From Paenibacillus piri (GTDB taxonomy: Bacteria > Bacillota > Bacilli > Paenibacillales > NBRC-103111), in contig NZ_SMRT01000011.1 in NCBI RefSeq assembly GCF_004354045.1, positions 124,001-188,000 on the forward strand: a stretch of DNA of 64,000 nt, written 5' to 3'. The position numbers and the translations under genes were made by a program. The notes under the pieces were generated by a model, which had not been told where the DNA came from, ran no database searches, and saw only the letters and a program-made list of their open reading frames with translations. Shown in pieces: positions 52,300-61,582 of this stretch; within the stretch, counting starts at the first letter, position 1, and each line of letters starts with the position of its first letter.

Positions 52300-52585
52300 T
52301 GGTGCAAAGTGGAATCTGAGGGAGTTATTTCAAGCAGGTGATCAGATGGAATTGGTTATTAAGGAAGCGGAAGTCAACCAAATGAATATCGTTTATACAA
52401 CGATGAGGTACATTGGACGAGTATCGGTAATCCCGAACAACTCAATTATACGGAAATTGAAGAAATTCAATACCCGGAAGGGACAGATAGCTGGTACATT
52501 ATGAAAAAGGATTTGAAATTCCCGGGATTTTGTAGAGGTAACGAGAACCCAAGTTAAAATTGGTATCGGAAGCAATCTGTTGTAA
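52300..52585 (+). pseudogene. Multiply frameshifted remnant, unknown family
   Basis: Coding-like pieces lie in three frames in order: WNLRELFQAGDQMELVIKEA (52309 on), EVHWTSIGNPEQLNYTEIEE followed by GTDSWYIMKKDLKFPGFCRG (to 52557), then VEVTRTQVKIGIGSNLL (to 52585). They fit one ~90-residue protein with two frameshifts. Family not recognised. Confidence 0.5.
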
Positions 52586-52628
52586 AGAAACAGAGAGCTG
52601 GGACTCAATTTGATTAAGGAGAGCCAGT

Positions 52629-53342
52629 ATGAGTAATTACTTACTATGGGATTTTGATGGAACCCTTGGTTGGCGAATCGATGGTCTGCAAGGGAGAGCA
52701 TGGAGCTCATCGATGTTAGAGGCAATTATTCATTTATATCCCGAAAACAGTAAAATATTGATTGATGATATAACGCCTCATTTAAGATATGGTTTTCCTT
52801 GGCATGAACCTGATATGGCACACACTCATTTGAACTCTTCCGAATTATGGTGGAAGCATATAAGGAAGGTGATGTCTGATGCTTACATGAAGTTAGCCTT
52901 TACAGAACAACAGGCAAATGAACTTTCCGTCGAAGCACAAAACAGGTTTGTTGATTTAAGTACTTGGGAGCTTTACGAAGATACAATACCTGTATTAAGC
53001 TCTTTACAAACTCACGGATGGAATCACATCATAGTATCTAATCATGTTCCGGAGCTTGAATTGATCATTAATCATCTGGGATTAGGCGCATATGTTGAGG
53101 AAATTATTAACTCTGCGATTATCGGTTATGAGAAACCGAATCCGGAAATATATAAACAAGCATTGGTGAAGGCTGCCGGCTCAAAAAACATCTGGATGAT
53201 AGGAGATAATATTCATGCCGATATTTTAGGAGCGGAAGCAGCAGGTATTAACGCAATTTTAGTACGGAATGCCGATGAAAGAGCTAAGAACCAATTTGAT
53301 CATTTATATGACCTGCAAAAATTTTTGATGCATATCGAATAG
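52629..53342 (+). CDS. HAD family hydrolase
   Basis: 237 residues. Motif I WDFDGTLG (the nucleophile Asp and the DxD acid/base Asp), motif II Thr/Ser region IIVSNHVPE, Lys in YEKPNPEIY and motif IV MIGDNIHADILGAEAAG. A helical cap of the phosphoglycolate-phosphatase type sits between motifs I and II. A phosphatase on a small phosphorylated metabolite; substrate unknown. Confidence 0.92.
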   Translation: MSNYLLWDFDGTLGWRIDGLQGRAWSSSMLEAIIHLYPENSKILIDDITPHLRYGFPWHEPDMAHTHLNSSELWWKHIRKVMSDAYMKLAFTEQQANELSVEAQNRFVDLSTWELYEDTIPVLSSLQTHGWNHIIVSNHVPELELIINHLGLGAYVEEIINSAIIGYEKPNPEIYKQALVKAAGSKNIWMIGDNIHADILGAEAAGINAILVRNADERAKNQFDHLYDLQKFLMHIE

Positions 53343-53382
53343 GGAAAGGACTGACCAAGAGTAACGAGGTATTCCTAAACTA

Positions 53383-53712
53383 TCATGCAATTGGCGTTCC
53401 GTCAGGTACTTTCCCATCCGGTCTAAGCAGTACAACATCCCCCTTCTCAGGAACGCCTCCGAGCACCAGTACCTCCGATTCGAATCCGGCGATTCGTCTA
53501 GGCGGGAAGTTCACAACCGCCACGATCTGAATGCCCACAATGGTTTCCGGCGAATACCGGTTTGTAATCTGCGCACTGGAGCGTTTTATACCGAGCGGAC
53601 CAAAATCAATCTTCATCTTGATAGCCGGAACGCGCGCTTCCGGGAAAGGTTCTGCCTCCAATACCGTTCCAACGCGAATATCATGTTGTATAAAATCATC
53701 AAAGGTTGCCAT
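53383..53712 (-). CDS. csaA: CsaA-like tRNA-binding domain protein
   Basis: 109 residues, the normal length of CsaA. FDDFIQHDIRVGTVLEAEPFPEARVPAIKMKIDFGPLGIKRSSAQIT and GIQIVAVVNFPPRRIAGFESEVLVLG match the EMAP-II/OB-fold domain. B. subtilis CsaA has chaperone-like activity and binds tRNA-like structures. On the opposite strand from its neighbours; GGAGA precedes the ATG. Confidence 0.93.
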   Translation of the reverse strand: MATFDDFIQHDIRVGTVLEAEPFPEARVPAIKMKIDFGPLGIKRSSAQITNRYSPETIVGIQIVAVVNFPPRRIAGFESEVLVLGGVPEKGDVVLLRPDGKVPDGTPIA

Positions 53713-53939
53713 GAGAAAATCTCCTTCTACGTGGATTGCTATGCTTTTTCAATCTTTGCATCCACAGTTATTATAGTCAGATCATAAGATGACAAAACGT
53801 CTCGCTTCCAGATAAAAAATTGTTATAAATGTGCTCTCCTGCTTCAGTTAATACAAATTTGCAAAAATATCTTTACTCTATCAGGATGATCTGGTAACCT
53901 GATTTCAATAATTCAAATGCGATGAAGAGAAAAGTAAAT

Positions 53940-54207
53940 AAATGGACTTTTTCACAGAGAGCTCCGATTGCTGAAAAGGAGTATAAAGTCGTTTATTGAA
54001 GAAAGCCTCCGAGCAGTACATCGGAACCGTAAAAGGGGATGGTGTAACAGGAGCTCCTGTTACAGAGCTAGAGTATAAGCATTTTTCGAAATAAATGCCG
54101 TACTTGAAGAGGCTGATATGGCGACATATTCGGCGAATCTGGGGTGGTACCACGAGCATACAAATCTCGTCCCTAAGACTAAGGTCTTGGGGGTGGGATT
54201 TTTTTTA
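53940..54207 (+). promoter_or_regulatory. T-box leader of asd
   Basis: Stem I (GAGCTCC at 53959-53965 pairing with GGAGCTC at 54050-54056), the T-box sequence GGGGTGGTACCACGA (54141-54155) and an antiterminator/terminator pair (terminator arms about 54165-54180 and 54185-54200, then eight T). The triplet next to the lower stem reads AAC (54046-54048, Asn) or ACA (54047-54049, Thr); spacing favours AAC, pathway logic Thr. The perfect palindrome AACAGGAGCTCCTGTT (54046-54061) overlaps this site and could compete with stem I. Confidence 0.9.
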
Positions 54208-54244
54208 TTTGGTTTCATATCATAGGTTAAGGAGAGTGATCGCA

Positions 54245-55324
54245 ATGTCCCGATTAAAAGCAGCGGTTGTCGGAGCAACCGGAATGGCAGGTCAGCAATT
54301 CGTTCAGGCTTTATCCAACCATCCGAATTTTGAAGTCGTCATTATGGTAACTTCAAGAACGGTGAACCATTATGAAGAAGCATTATTGGAAGCAAACGGG
54401 TCTTCAAGATGGACACAGTCCGAGCCGGTTCCAGATGATATGCGGGGAGTTCCTGTTGTGTCTTCGAAACAATTCCGACCGGATTCTGTCGATGTTATCT
54501 TTACGGCAATTGAATCCGACCTTGCCAAAGAGCTGGAGCCTTGGTTTGCACAGACGACTCCAACCTTCTCAACGGCATCGGCTTTTCGCTACTTTGACGA
54601 TACCCCGTTACTCATTACCGGTGTCAATGATGAACATGCGGAATTAATACGAAAACAGCAGCGGGAACGCGGCTGGAAAGGATTTGTATTGCCTGTACCG
54701 AATTGTACGGTAACCGGACTTGCCATTACTTTAAAACCGCTGCACGAACGGTTTGGCATTAATAATGTCCTCATGGTTTCCATGCAATCGGTCAGCGGCG
54801 CAGGAAGAAGTCCCGGGATCCGTACTTTGGATATACTGGATAACATCATTCCGTACATCCCGAACGAGGAAGGTAAAGTAAGAAAAGAGCTTCAAAAGAT
54901 ACTCGGTCAATTGTCCGGCGAATACATCCAACCGGCAGAAATTAATATTAATTGTATATGTACGAGGGCAAACGTCTTGGACGGACACACAGAATCCGTG
55001 TTTGTAGGGTTAAGGAATCAAGCGGATTTAACTGAAATTAAGGAAGCGATCACCGGCTATAATCCATTCAATAATAAGAACCTGCATTCGGCTCCCGAGC
55101 GAATGATTCATATTTTTGACGATCCATTTCGTCCTCAGCCTCGTTTGGATCGCGATCTCGGAGGCGGGATGACAACAAGTATGGGGCGACTTGAGGAAGA
55201 ACCGGTATTAGGCGGCGTGAAATATGTTCTGGTATCGCACAATACCAAAATGGGCGCAGGGAAAGGCGCAGTGCTGCTTGCTGAATCCATGTTGGAACAA
55301 GGCTTGCTGATTAAGAAACGATAG
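54245..55324 (+). CDS. asd: Aspartate-semialdehyde dehydrogenase, archaeal/fungal type
   Basis: 359 residues. NADP-binding VVGATGMAGQQFV at the N-terminus, catalytic Cys in VPNCTVTGLAI, SVSGAGRSPG and GGGMTTSMGRLE. The PNCTV form and length place it in the archaeal/yeast-like branch rather than the usual bacterial one (NPNCSTIQ). It makes aspartate semialdehyde for Lys, Met and Thr synthesis. Start 54245 follows AAGGAGAG; the open frame upstream to 54095 runs through the T-box terminator and is not coding. Controlled by the T-box leader. Confidence 0.92.
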   Translation: MSRLKAAVVGATGMAGQQFVQALSNHPNFEVVIMVTSRTVNHYEEALLEANGSSRWTQSEPVPDDMRGVPVVSSKQFRPDSVDVIFTAIESDLAKELEPWFAQTTPTFSTASAFRYFDDTPLLITGVNDEHAELIRKQQRERGWKGFVLPVPNCTVTGLAITLKPLHERFGINNVLMVSMQSVSGAGRSPGIRTLDILDNIIPYIPNEEGKVRKELQKILGQLSGEYIQPAEININCICTRANVLDGHTESVFVGLRNQADLTEIKEAITGYNPFNNKNLHSAPERMIHIFDDPFRPQPRLDRDLGGGMTTSMGRLEEEPVLGGVKYVLVSHNTKMGAGKGAVLLAESMLEQGLLIKKR

Positions 55325-55537
55325 ATTACATGAATGGCTGTAGACCTATTCCGTATGGGCAAATTACAGAAGCGGAAGCGACATTATCATTGCCCAGCTT
55401 GCGGACTACTTTCAGTAGACTTTTATATCAAAACGCCCCATTATAAAAGGTGTGCAGTTCCTATTATAATCGGGGCTATTATTATGTAAAACCTAAGTTT
55501 CTGCGCCTGGAAGCGGCAACCGGGGAAGGGGCATTAC

Positions 55538-56875
55538 GTGATCCTATTTCAAAATCGGCGAATCCGATTCGCGCTGCTGTTAGCCATCATACTAGTTTCG
55601 ATTGCCGCAGTGGTCCTGCCCTTCGCCGCTCCGTATTCCGGGAAGGCCGGTCCCCGGGCGAAGAACGGCGTACTGGACTTGCGAGAATGGAGCTTGGACA
55701 AAGATGGAGCGGTCCGGCTAAACGGTACCTGGTCCTTTTATTGGGAACGGCTGCTCACTTCCGCCGACATACTCGGAGCGAACGCTGCCAAATCGAACCT
55801 GCTCGCTGAAGTACCAGGTGTGTGGACGCGCTTTGGAAAACCGGGTCGCGGTTATGCGACACCAACGGGGAAGACGGATCGCTCGGTTTGCAAATTCCTG
55901 CCATAGCGCCGGCCTACCAAATCATCGTAAACGGGAATGTTATCGCAAAGGCGGGGACAGTCGCAGTGGACCGGTCAAACATGCACGCCGCCTACTCGCC
56001 GCAAACCGTCATATTCGATCCTCCCGGCAAGGAGTTTGACATCATCCTGCAGATCGCCAACGATCTCTACCCGCACGGGGGTGTTTGGTACAGCATGACG
56101 CTGGGCACCGAACGGGACATGCTGAATATGAAGCAGCGCAATTTGATTGTCGATATGGCGGTATTCGGCGGCTGCGCGCTGGTCGGCTTGTATCAAATAG
56201 CCGTTTTTCTGCTTCGCCGCGCAGAACGCTCGTCTTTGTATTTTGGCATTTGCTGCTTATTGGGCAGGAATTCAACAGCTTCATGATTAAGCTGCTCGCT
56301 TGGATCGGCTGCGGCTTCGTCGGGACTGTTCTGCTGCTCCCTACCGAAACTTATACCAATCTGATCGGATATTACAAGTATGTGTCGTTGTTTTGCCTGA
56401 TCTATTTCATTTACGGGTTCACATTGGCCTTATGGCGCGGCCGAAGGAGCGCGTTGCTTCAACTGTTCGGTTGGCTTGTTTTTGTTGCTACAGCCATTCA
56501 TGATATCGCATACAGTAATGACCGGATCATTTGGATTGACCTGCAACTTGTTCCCTATGGTTTTATCCTGCTTGTGTTTATTGAAGCGATGGAGCTTGCC
56601 AGACGGTTCACCAACGCGTACCGCACCATTGGGACCATGTCGGACGAATTGATCGCCATGAACCGGATGAAAGACGAATTTTTGGCCAATACCTCACATG
56701 AGTTGAAGACGCCGGCTTCACGCCAAGATGATTGCTCTGCTGCTGCTAATGAACAGACAAGCGGACGCGCGTTCGTACCACGAGCTTGCACTGGAGCTGC
56801 TTGATCATGCGGACGCACCGTCCGAGCTGGACATCTCGAAACTGTCCGCAAATCCGCATTCCTTGTTTTTTGAAT
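55538..56875 (+). pseudogene. 7TM-receptor histidine kinase, frameshifted and truncated
   Basis: Three frames in sequence give one protein: 55538-55875 (signal/TM segment, LREWSLDKDGAVRLNGTWSF YWERLL), 55876-56240 (extracellular DISM-type domain and TM), 56230-56720 (TM helices, then NRMKDEFLANTSHELKTP, the kinase H box). After the H box the reading degenerates; another frame offers YHELALELLDHADAPSELDI to a stop at 56875, apparently a fragment of something else. At least two frameshifts and loss of the ATPase domain, so not functional. Confidence 0.82.
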
Positions 56876-57023
56876 AACTCGGAGGCAGTTCAAGTGTTTC
56901 ATATGGTTACCAGCGAGCAGTAAATTGAATTCGAAAAGGGTTCGCAATAACGAAAGGAGTGACTGGAGTAATTAAAGAGTTTATAATAATTAACAAAATC
57001 AAGAACTAAATAGGAGCTTCGAA

Positions 57024-57443
57024 ATGAACTATCAAATACGTTTTGGTCAAGCAGATGATTTGGAAGTAATTTCTGCAGGAGACCTGTCCATCCCTGGGCA
57101 TATATTGAACTGGAAGCTTCAAAATCATGAAATTATAGTGGCAGAAGAAGAAGGTGAAATAGTAGGATACTTGAGATTGGAGTATTTATGGTCCAAGTAC
57201 CCGTACATAGGATTGATTATAGTGAGGCCAGAGCTTAGAGAAATAGGGATAGGAAAGTCGATGCTCCATTTTTTGGAAGAACATTTAAGAAAACAAGGAA
57301 TTCACACCCTGTACAGTTCTTCCCAGATCAATGAAGCGGAACCGCAGAAATGGCATAGACATTTAGGGTTTAAAGAGTGCGGAATCATTAACGGAATAAA
57401 TCCGGGCGAGATCGGCGAAGTCTTTTTTGTAAAGAGCCTTTAA
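57024..57443 (+). CDS. GNAT family N-acetyltransferase
   Basis: 139 residues: IVAEEEGEIVGYLRLEYL, PYIGLIIVRPELREIGIGKSMLHFLEEHL (acetyl-CoA loop RxIGIG) and WHRHLGFKECGII, a complete GNAT fold. Codon use is more AT-rich than the flanking genes, possibly a later arrival. Substrate unknown. Confidence 0.9.
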   Translation: MNYQIRFGQADDLEVISAGDLSIPGHILNWKLQNHEIIVAEEEGEIVGYLRLEYLWSKYPYIGLIIVRPELREIGIGKSMLHFLEEHLRKQGIHTLYSSSQINEAEPQKWHRHLGFKECGIINGINPGEIGEVFFVKSL

Positions 57444-57560
57444 AAGGAGACGATGGAAGGAGCATCGCCACGGCTCCCGACGAAATCTTGCCCAGTCAAG
57501 TAATTCAAGCTGTACGCCACAGCCGCATGAGTGGTGATAATGATTGGAATAAGGGATCAG

Positions 57561-57586
57561 GGCGCCGGATGTTCGGCGCTCTTTTT
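57561..57586. terminator. Terminator between GNAT and molybdate regulator genes
   Basis: GCGCCG (57562-57567) / CGGCGC (57574-57579), then CTTTTTC on the + strand. Confidence 0.65.
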
Positions 57587-57615
57587 CGTATACGAATAAT
57601 GAGAAGTCATATCGA

Positions 57616-58581
57616 CTAAAATGATGGTTCTAACGTTTCCAACAATATTTCTCCTGTTCGAGACAAGTCATAGCCTGAGATCGTTTGAAGCTCTTGTTTG
57701 AATTCCATGGACTGCAAAATTTGCAAAACGGAATGAATCCATGCTTGATTTTCCGTGCTTTTAAGCATGACGAGATCATAGCGTTCCCGGATTAACGGAA
57801 TAAAATCGAGTTGTCCGACAATGGAGGCGGCTTTCTCTATGCCCACGCCAACATCGGCTTCACCGGATGCCACTTTGGACGCCACTCCCAGATGGTTGGT
57901 TTGTTCATTGTCATATCCGTCAAGCTGCCCGGGGTTGATTCCGTGAAGGCGGAGCTGTTCATCCAGCAGCACTCGCGCGCCGGAGCCTTTCTCCCGATTC
58001 ACGAATCGCAAGCCTTGCCGGCTCAAATCAGTCCAATGTTCAAGCTGGAGCGGATTGCCTTGTTCGACGTACAAGCCGGCATTTCTGGAAAGCAGATTGA
58101 CGACTATATAAGAAGATCCGACGAGCAGCCTGCGAATATAGGGGAGATTGTACTCTCCGGTATCTCCGTCCAGCAGATGAGTGCTTACGATGTCCGACTC
58201 ACCGCGGTACATGGAGATCAAGCTGTCGAGGCTGCCGACAAATGAACGTAATGGCCGTATGCCGGCTATATGCTTCTCCATATGCTTGGCTAATATATCG
58301 AGTCCGATGTCATGCCCGGTTATGACGATAGGGCGAATCGCATTGATGGAAGCCGATGGAAGGGAACGTAAGGGCTGATTGGCCCCATCCGGGCGATTGG
58401 CATTCGTTTTGGTTCGTGCCCGTTGTTTATATGCTTCCAGATCTGCGGCATCCACTCGCATTTGCTTGCCAACCCGGTAAGAGGACAGCTCGCCTTTTTT
58501 GATCAGATCATAGACGGTGAGCTTGGATATTTTCAATAGCTTGGAAATTTCTTCGGTCGTATAAGACATGTCGCCGGGCAT
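57616..58581 (-). CDS. Excisionase-type HTH regulator with molybdate-binding-like domain
   Basis: 321 residues. N-terminal MerR/excisionase-type HTH (YTTEEISKLLKISKLTVYDLIKKGELSSYRVGKQMRV), a polar linker, then a PBP-like domain (IVITGHDIGLDILAKHMEKH, SDIVSTHLLDGDTGEYNLPYI, RFVNREKGSGARVLLDEQL, ASGEADVGVGIEKAA) of the type fused to molybdate regulators. It would sense molybdate or another oxyanion and control the divergent modAB genes. B. subtilis yvgK-yvgL-yvgM has the same order, from memory. Start 58581 follows AGGGGGAT. Confidence 0.88.
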   Translation of the reverse strand: MPGDMSYTTEEISKLLKISKLTVYDLIKKGELSSYRVGKQMRVDAADLEAYKQRARTKTNANRPDGANQPLRSLPSASINAIRPIVITGHDIGLDILAKHMEKHIAGIRPLRSFVGSLDSLISMYRGESDIVSTHLLDGDTGEYNLPYIRRLLVGSSYIVVNLLSRNAGLYVEQGNPLQLEHWTDLSRQGLRFVNREKGSGARVLLDEQLRLHGINPGQLDGYDNEQTNHLGVASKVASGEADVGVGIEKAASIVGQLDFIPLIRERYDLVMLKSTENQAWIHSVLQILQSMEFKQELQTISGYDLSRTGEILLETLEPSF

Positions 58582-58764
58582 ATCAGGATCCCCCTAGTCA
58601 ACTGGTAAACTGCTTAGTTCTGTGCCTTATTATATCACAATTGGACCGGCAGGATGACTCCGAATCGATTGGATATCTTGCCGGCTTAAAGTTTACAACA
58701 ACTCAACCCAAATGTATAATAAATATGCCTATTTATAATTATATATCATTTCGGAGGGGAATCT

Positions 58765-59616
58765 ATGTATAATAAAATTAAAAACAGTATGATCCTATTA
58801 TTAGTCTTAACGATGGCACTGGTGTTCTCAGGCTGCGGAACGGATCCAAAATCAGCATCAAATGTTAAGGTCGGTACGGAGACATCAAGCAGCAGTGCTC
58901 CTAATCAGAAGCCTGTTGAAACCGTAGAGCTGATTGTATCTGCCGCAGCAAGCATGACCGACGCTCTAAAGGAAATTCAGAAAGCTTATGAAACCAAAAA
59001 TACTAACATCAAAATAAATTTCAACTTCGGCGCATCCGGCGCACTGCAGCAGCAGATTGAGCAGGGGGCGCCGGCTGACTTGTTTCTTTCCGCAGCAACC
59101 AAGAACATGAACGCGCTTGTAGATAAACAGCTAATCGATGCGAAGCAGCAAAAAAAATTGTTGACTAACGAATTGGTGGCTGTCATTTCCCCAGATGGAA
59201 AAGCTGCGATCGGGAGCGTGGCGGACTTGTCCAAGGCTGAACTGAAAAACATTGCGATCGGCATTCCGGAGAGCGTGCCTGCGGGTAACTATGCCAAAGA
59301 AGCGCTCACCAACGCGAAAGTTTGGGACAGCTTGCAACCTAAGCTGGTTCAGGCGAAAGACGTAAGACAGGTGCTTCAATATGTGGAAACGGGCAATGCG
59401 GATGCCGGATTCGTCTATAAAACGGACGCTCTGACTTCGCAAAAAGTGAAAGTCGCATTCGCTGTCGATCCGAAAAGCTATACGGCTGTCGAATATCCGA
59501 TCGGGATCGTCAAAGCAACCAAGCATAGTAAAGAGGCTGAAAATTTGTACGCTTATCTGCAATCTCAACAAGCGCTTGACGTGTTTGTGAAATACGGATT
59601 TTCCGTCGTTCAATGA
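58765..59616 (+). CDS. modA: Molybdate ABC transporter binding lipoprotein ModA
   Basis: 283 residues. Lipobox VFSGC (Cys24), then LIVSAAASMTDALKEIQKAYE, FNFGASGALQQQIEQGAPADLFLSA, and GIPESVPAGNYAKEAL with QVLQYVETGNADAGFVYKTDA, all diagnostic of ModA. Ser residues in SAAASM and FGASG contact the oxyanion. It overlaps modB by 4 bases. Divergent from the HTH/binding-domain regulator. Confidence 0.95.
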   Translation: MYNKIKNSMILLLVLTMALVFSGCGTDPKSASNVKVGTETSSSSAPNQKPVETVELIVSAAASMTDALKEIQKAYETKNTNIKINFNFGASGALQQQIEQGAPADLFLSAATKNMNALVDKQLIDAKQQKKLLTNELVAVISPDGKAAIGSVADLSKAELKNIAIGIPESVPAGNYAKEALTNAKVWDSLQPKLVQAKDVRQVLQYVETGNADAGFVYKTDALTSQKVKVAFAVDPKSYTAVEYPIGIVKATKHSKEAENLYAYLQSQQALDVFVKYGFSVVQ

Positions 59617-60284
59617 TCGTATCGGCTATAAGTTGGCATGAATTTTGGGCGCCCGTCGTACTTTCCCTGCAAGTCGCATTGTTATCCAGCCTTGTCGTTA
59701 TCGTGATCGGCGTCGGGGCTGCATGGTGGATGTCCCGACGATCGTTTAAAGGAAAGACGGTGCTTGAGACGGCTTTTATGCTGCCGCTTGTACTTCCTCC
59801 GACCGTGATAGGCTTCGTGCTTCTGGTCATGCTGGGACGAAAAAGCTGGTTTGGACAGTTCATCGAATGGCTGTTTGCCGCGCCGATCATATTTTCCTGG
59901 TGGGCTGCCGTCATCGCTTCAATTGTAGTGGCTTTTCCGCTCGTGTATCAAACCATGAAGGCAGGTTTTTCATCGGTTGACAAGGATTTGGAGGGAGCCG
60001 GGCGATCCATCGGAGCCAATGAATGGCAGGTATTCATCTATATAACGTTTCCATTGACCTTTCGTTCGCTTGTCTCCGCATTTATCCTCGGTTTTGCACG
60101 GGGGCTTGGCGAATTCGGGGCGACCTTGATGATTGCGGGAAATATTCCGGGAAAAACACAAACCATTCCAACTGCGATTTATGTTGCGGTTGATTCAGGC
60201 AATATGGCGATGGCCTGGGCTTGGACCTGTTCAATCATTATCATTTCCTTTATCATGCTGATGCTCACCAGACGAAGAAATTAA
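59613..60284 (+). CDS. modB: Molybdate ABC transporter permease ModB
   Basis: 223 residues with five or six hydrophobic segments; MLPLVLPPTVIGFVLLVMLGRKSWFG and the coupling loop LEGAGRSIGANEWQVFIYITFPLTFRSLVSAFILGFARGLGEFGATLM are typical of ModB. It starts within the modA stop (ATGA). A terminator follows directly, so modC is missing from the operon; the ATPase must come from elsewhere or be shared. Confidence 0.94.
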   Translation: MIVSAISWHEFWAPVVLSLQVALLSSLVVIVIGVGAAWWMSRRSFKGKTVLETAFMLPLVLPPTVIGFVLLVMLGRKSWFGQFIEWLFAAPIIFSWWAAVIASIVVAFPLVYQTMKAGFSSVDKDLEGAGRSIGANEWQVFIYITFPLTFRSLVSAFILGFARGLGEFGATLMIAGNIPGKTQTIPTAIYVAVDSGNMAMAWAWTCSIIIISFIMLMLTRRRN

Positions 60285-60292
60285 GTGTAAAG

Positions 60293-60320
60293 GGCCGGGA
60301 GTTAATTCTCTCGGCCTTTT
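60293..60320 (+). terminator. Terminator after modB
   Basis: GGCCGGGAG (60293-60301) pairs with CTCTCGGCC (60308-60316), 6-base loop, TTTT. Confidence 0.8.
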
Positions 60321-60457
60321 AAATCTACTCAAATCGGGTACGTATGTGGTAATATTAACCTATTTAGATAAAGTGGAGAGGTATTCTGCTATTCCGGTTC
60401 CCGATTCGAATACAGCTGTTTGAGAGTGATGTTGAACTTGATTTGGAGGTGCCCTAC

Positions 60458-60985
60458 ATGGAATTAAATGAAGAAATATCGATCACAAATCACAATCCGA
60501 TATGGAAACAATGGTATTTAAACGAAAGCAAAATTATTCAAGAGGTATTTACAGCCGATCTAATGGAGATTCAGCATATCGGCAGCACGGCGATTCCGGA
60601 AATTCATGCCAAACCAATAGTAGATCTATTAGTCGGTCTTAAGACTTATCATGTGTCAGAAGAGCAGAATGAACAGCTCGTCAAGTTAGGATATGAGGGA
60701 TTTGGAGAAGCCGGAGTGCCCGGCAGATTATATTACAGGAAGCGTTCTACGGAATCTTTTAATCTGGCTGTTTGTGAATGGAATAGTGAGGTTTGGAGCA
60801 ACAATTTGATCTTTCGCGATTATTTAATATCCCATCCTGAGGAGGCGGCTGCTTACAGCTTATTGAAACAGGATATATTATCGCAAGGAATTCATACGTT
60901 ACTGGGGTATTCAGAAAGAAAAGCGGCTTTTATACTGGAAATGATTTTGAAGGCGACTCAATGGAAAGAAGAGAAGAAGATATAA
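60458..60985 (+). CDS. GrpB family protein (UPF0157)
   Basis: 175 residues. EIQHIGSTAIPEIHAKPIVDLLVGL is the hallmark of GrpB-family proteins, which have a nucleotidyltransferase-like fold (GSTA and D-x-L motif). NLAVCEWNSEVWSNNLIFRDYLISHPEEAAAYSLLK completes the family. Start 60458 follows GGAGGT; function unknown. Confidence 0.9.
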   Translation: MELNEEISITNHNPIWKQWYLNESKIIQEVFTADLMEIQHIGSTAIPEIHAKPIVDLLVGLKTYHVSEEQNEQLVKLGYEGFGEAGVPGRLYYRKRSTESFNLAVCEWNSEVWSNNLIFRDYLISHPEEAAAYSLLKQDILSQGIHTLLGYSERKAAFILEMILKATQWKEEKKI

Positions 60986-61038
60986 TACCATGTTCCCTTT
61001 GAAAACCGCGTCTACAACTTAAAACGAGGAGAACTTCA

Positions 61039-61494
61039 ATGAAACCTATAAGAAACTCGGCTAGAGCATTCATTGTTAAGGACGATCGAATACTTCTAAC
61101 AAAAAATCGGGATGATCAAGGCTATTTCTATCTGTTTCCCGGAGGGGGACAAGAAAAAGGGGAGGAGCTAAGGGCGGCAGTTATAAGAGAGTGTGCCGAG
61201 GAATTAGGATGTCTAGTAGAAGTAGGGGATATTGTATTTATAAGAGAATATATCGGCAAAAATCATGAGTTCGCGGATTGGGACTATGACCTGCATCAAG
61301 TAGAGTTCTATTTTGAGTGCAGGATTGATATCCACATCGACAGCTTTAATGGAACAAATCCGGACAATGACCAAGTCGGGGTTGAGTGGGTGGAAATAAA
61401 TAAACTGGGCGAAATAAGAGTTTATCCAAGGAAATTGGCCGATCAGTTAAAAAATAACCAGTTGAAGCTCTGTTACATTGGAGATTCGAATTAA
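61039..61494 (+). CDS. NUDIX hydrolase
   Basis: 151 residues with a complete Nudix box GGGQEKGEELRAAVIRECAEELG (Gly, REC, EE residues all present), preceded by ARAFIVKDDRILLTKNRDDQ. Hydrolyses a nucleoside diphosphate linked to some moiety; substrate unknown. ACGAGGAG precedes the ATG. Confidence 0.92.
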   Translation: MKPIRNSARAFIVKDDRILLTKNRDDQGYFYLFPGGGQEKGEELRAAVIRECAEELGCLVEVGDIVFIREYIGKNHEFADWDYDLHQVEFYFECRIDIHIDSFNGTNPDNDQVGVEWVEINKLGEIRVYPRKLADQLKNNQLKLCYIGDSN

Positions 61495-61582
61495 GATTCA
61501 AGGTCGTTCTGCTTCCTTCTCTTAAGAGACGTTTCCCGCTCCTCAGGACGGCCGGCTTACTTCTTCCCAAATATGTCCCTTG

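Noticed and set aside
53383..53712. C-terminal tRNA-binding domain of a broken methionyl-tRNA synthetase
   Set aside because: Length, start and sequence match stand-alone CsaA; no synthetase remnant is adjacent.
54095..54244. N-terminal extension of asd
   Set aside because: It runs through the T-box antiterminator and terminator; ATG 54245 has a clear AAGGAGAG and begins the nucleotide-binding fold.
55325..55537. Possible small gene after asd
   Set aside because: A 38-residue open frame begins at the ATG near 55331, but it has no ribosome binding site and no recognisable sequence.
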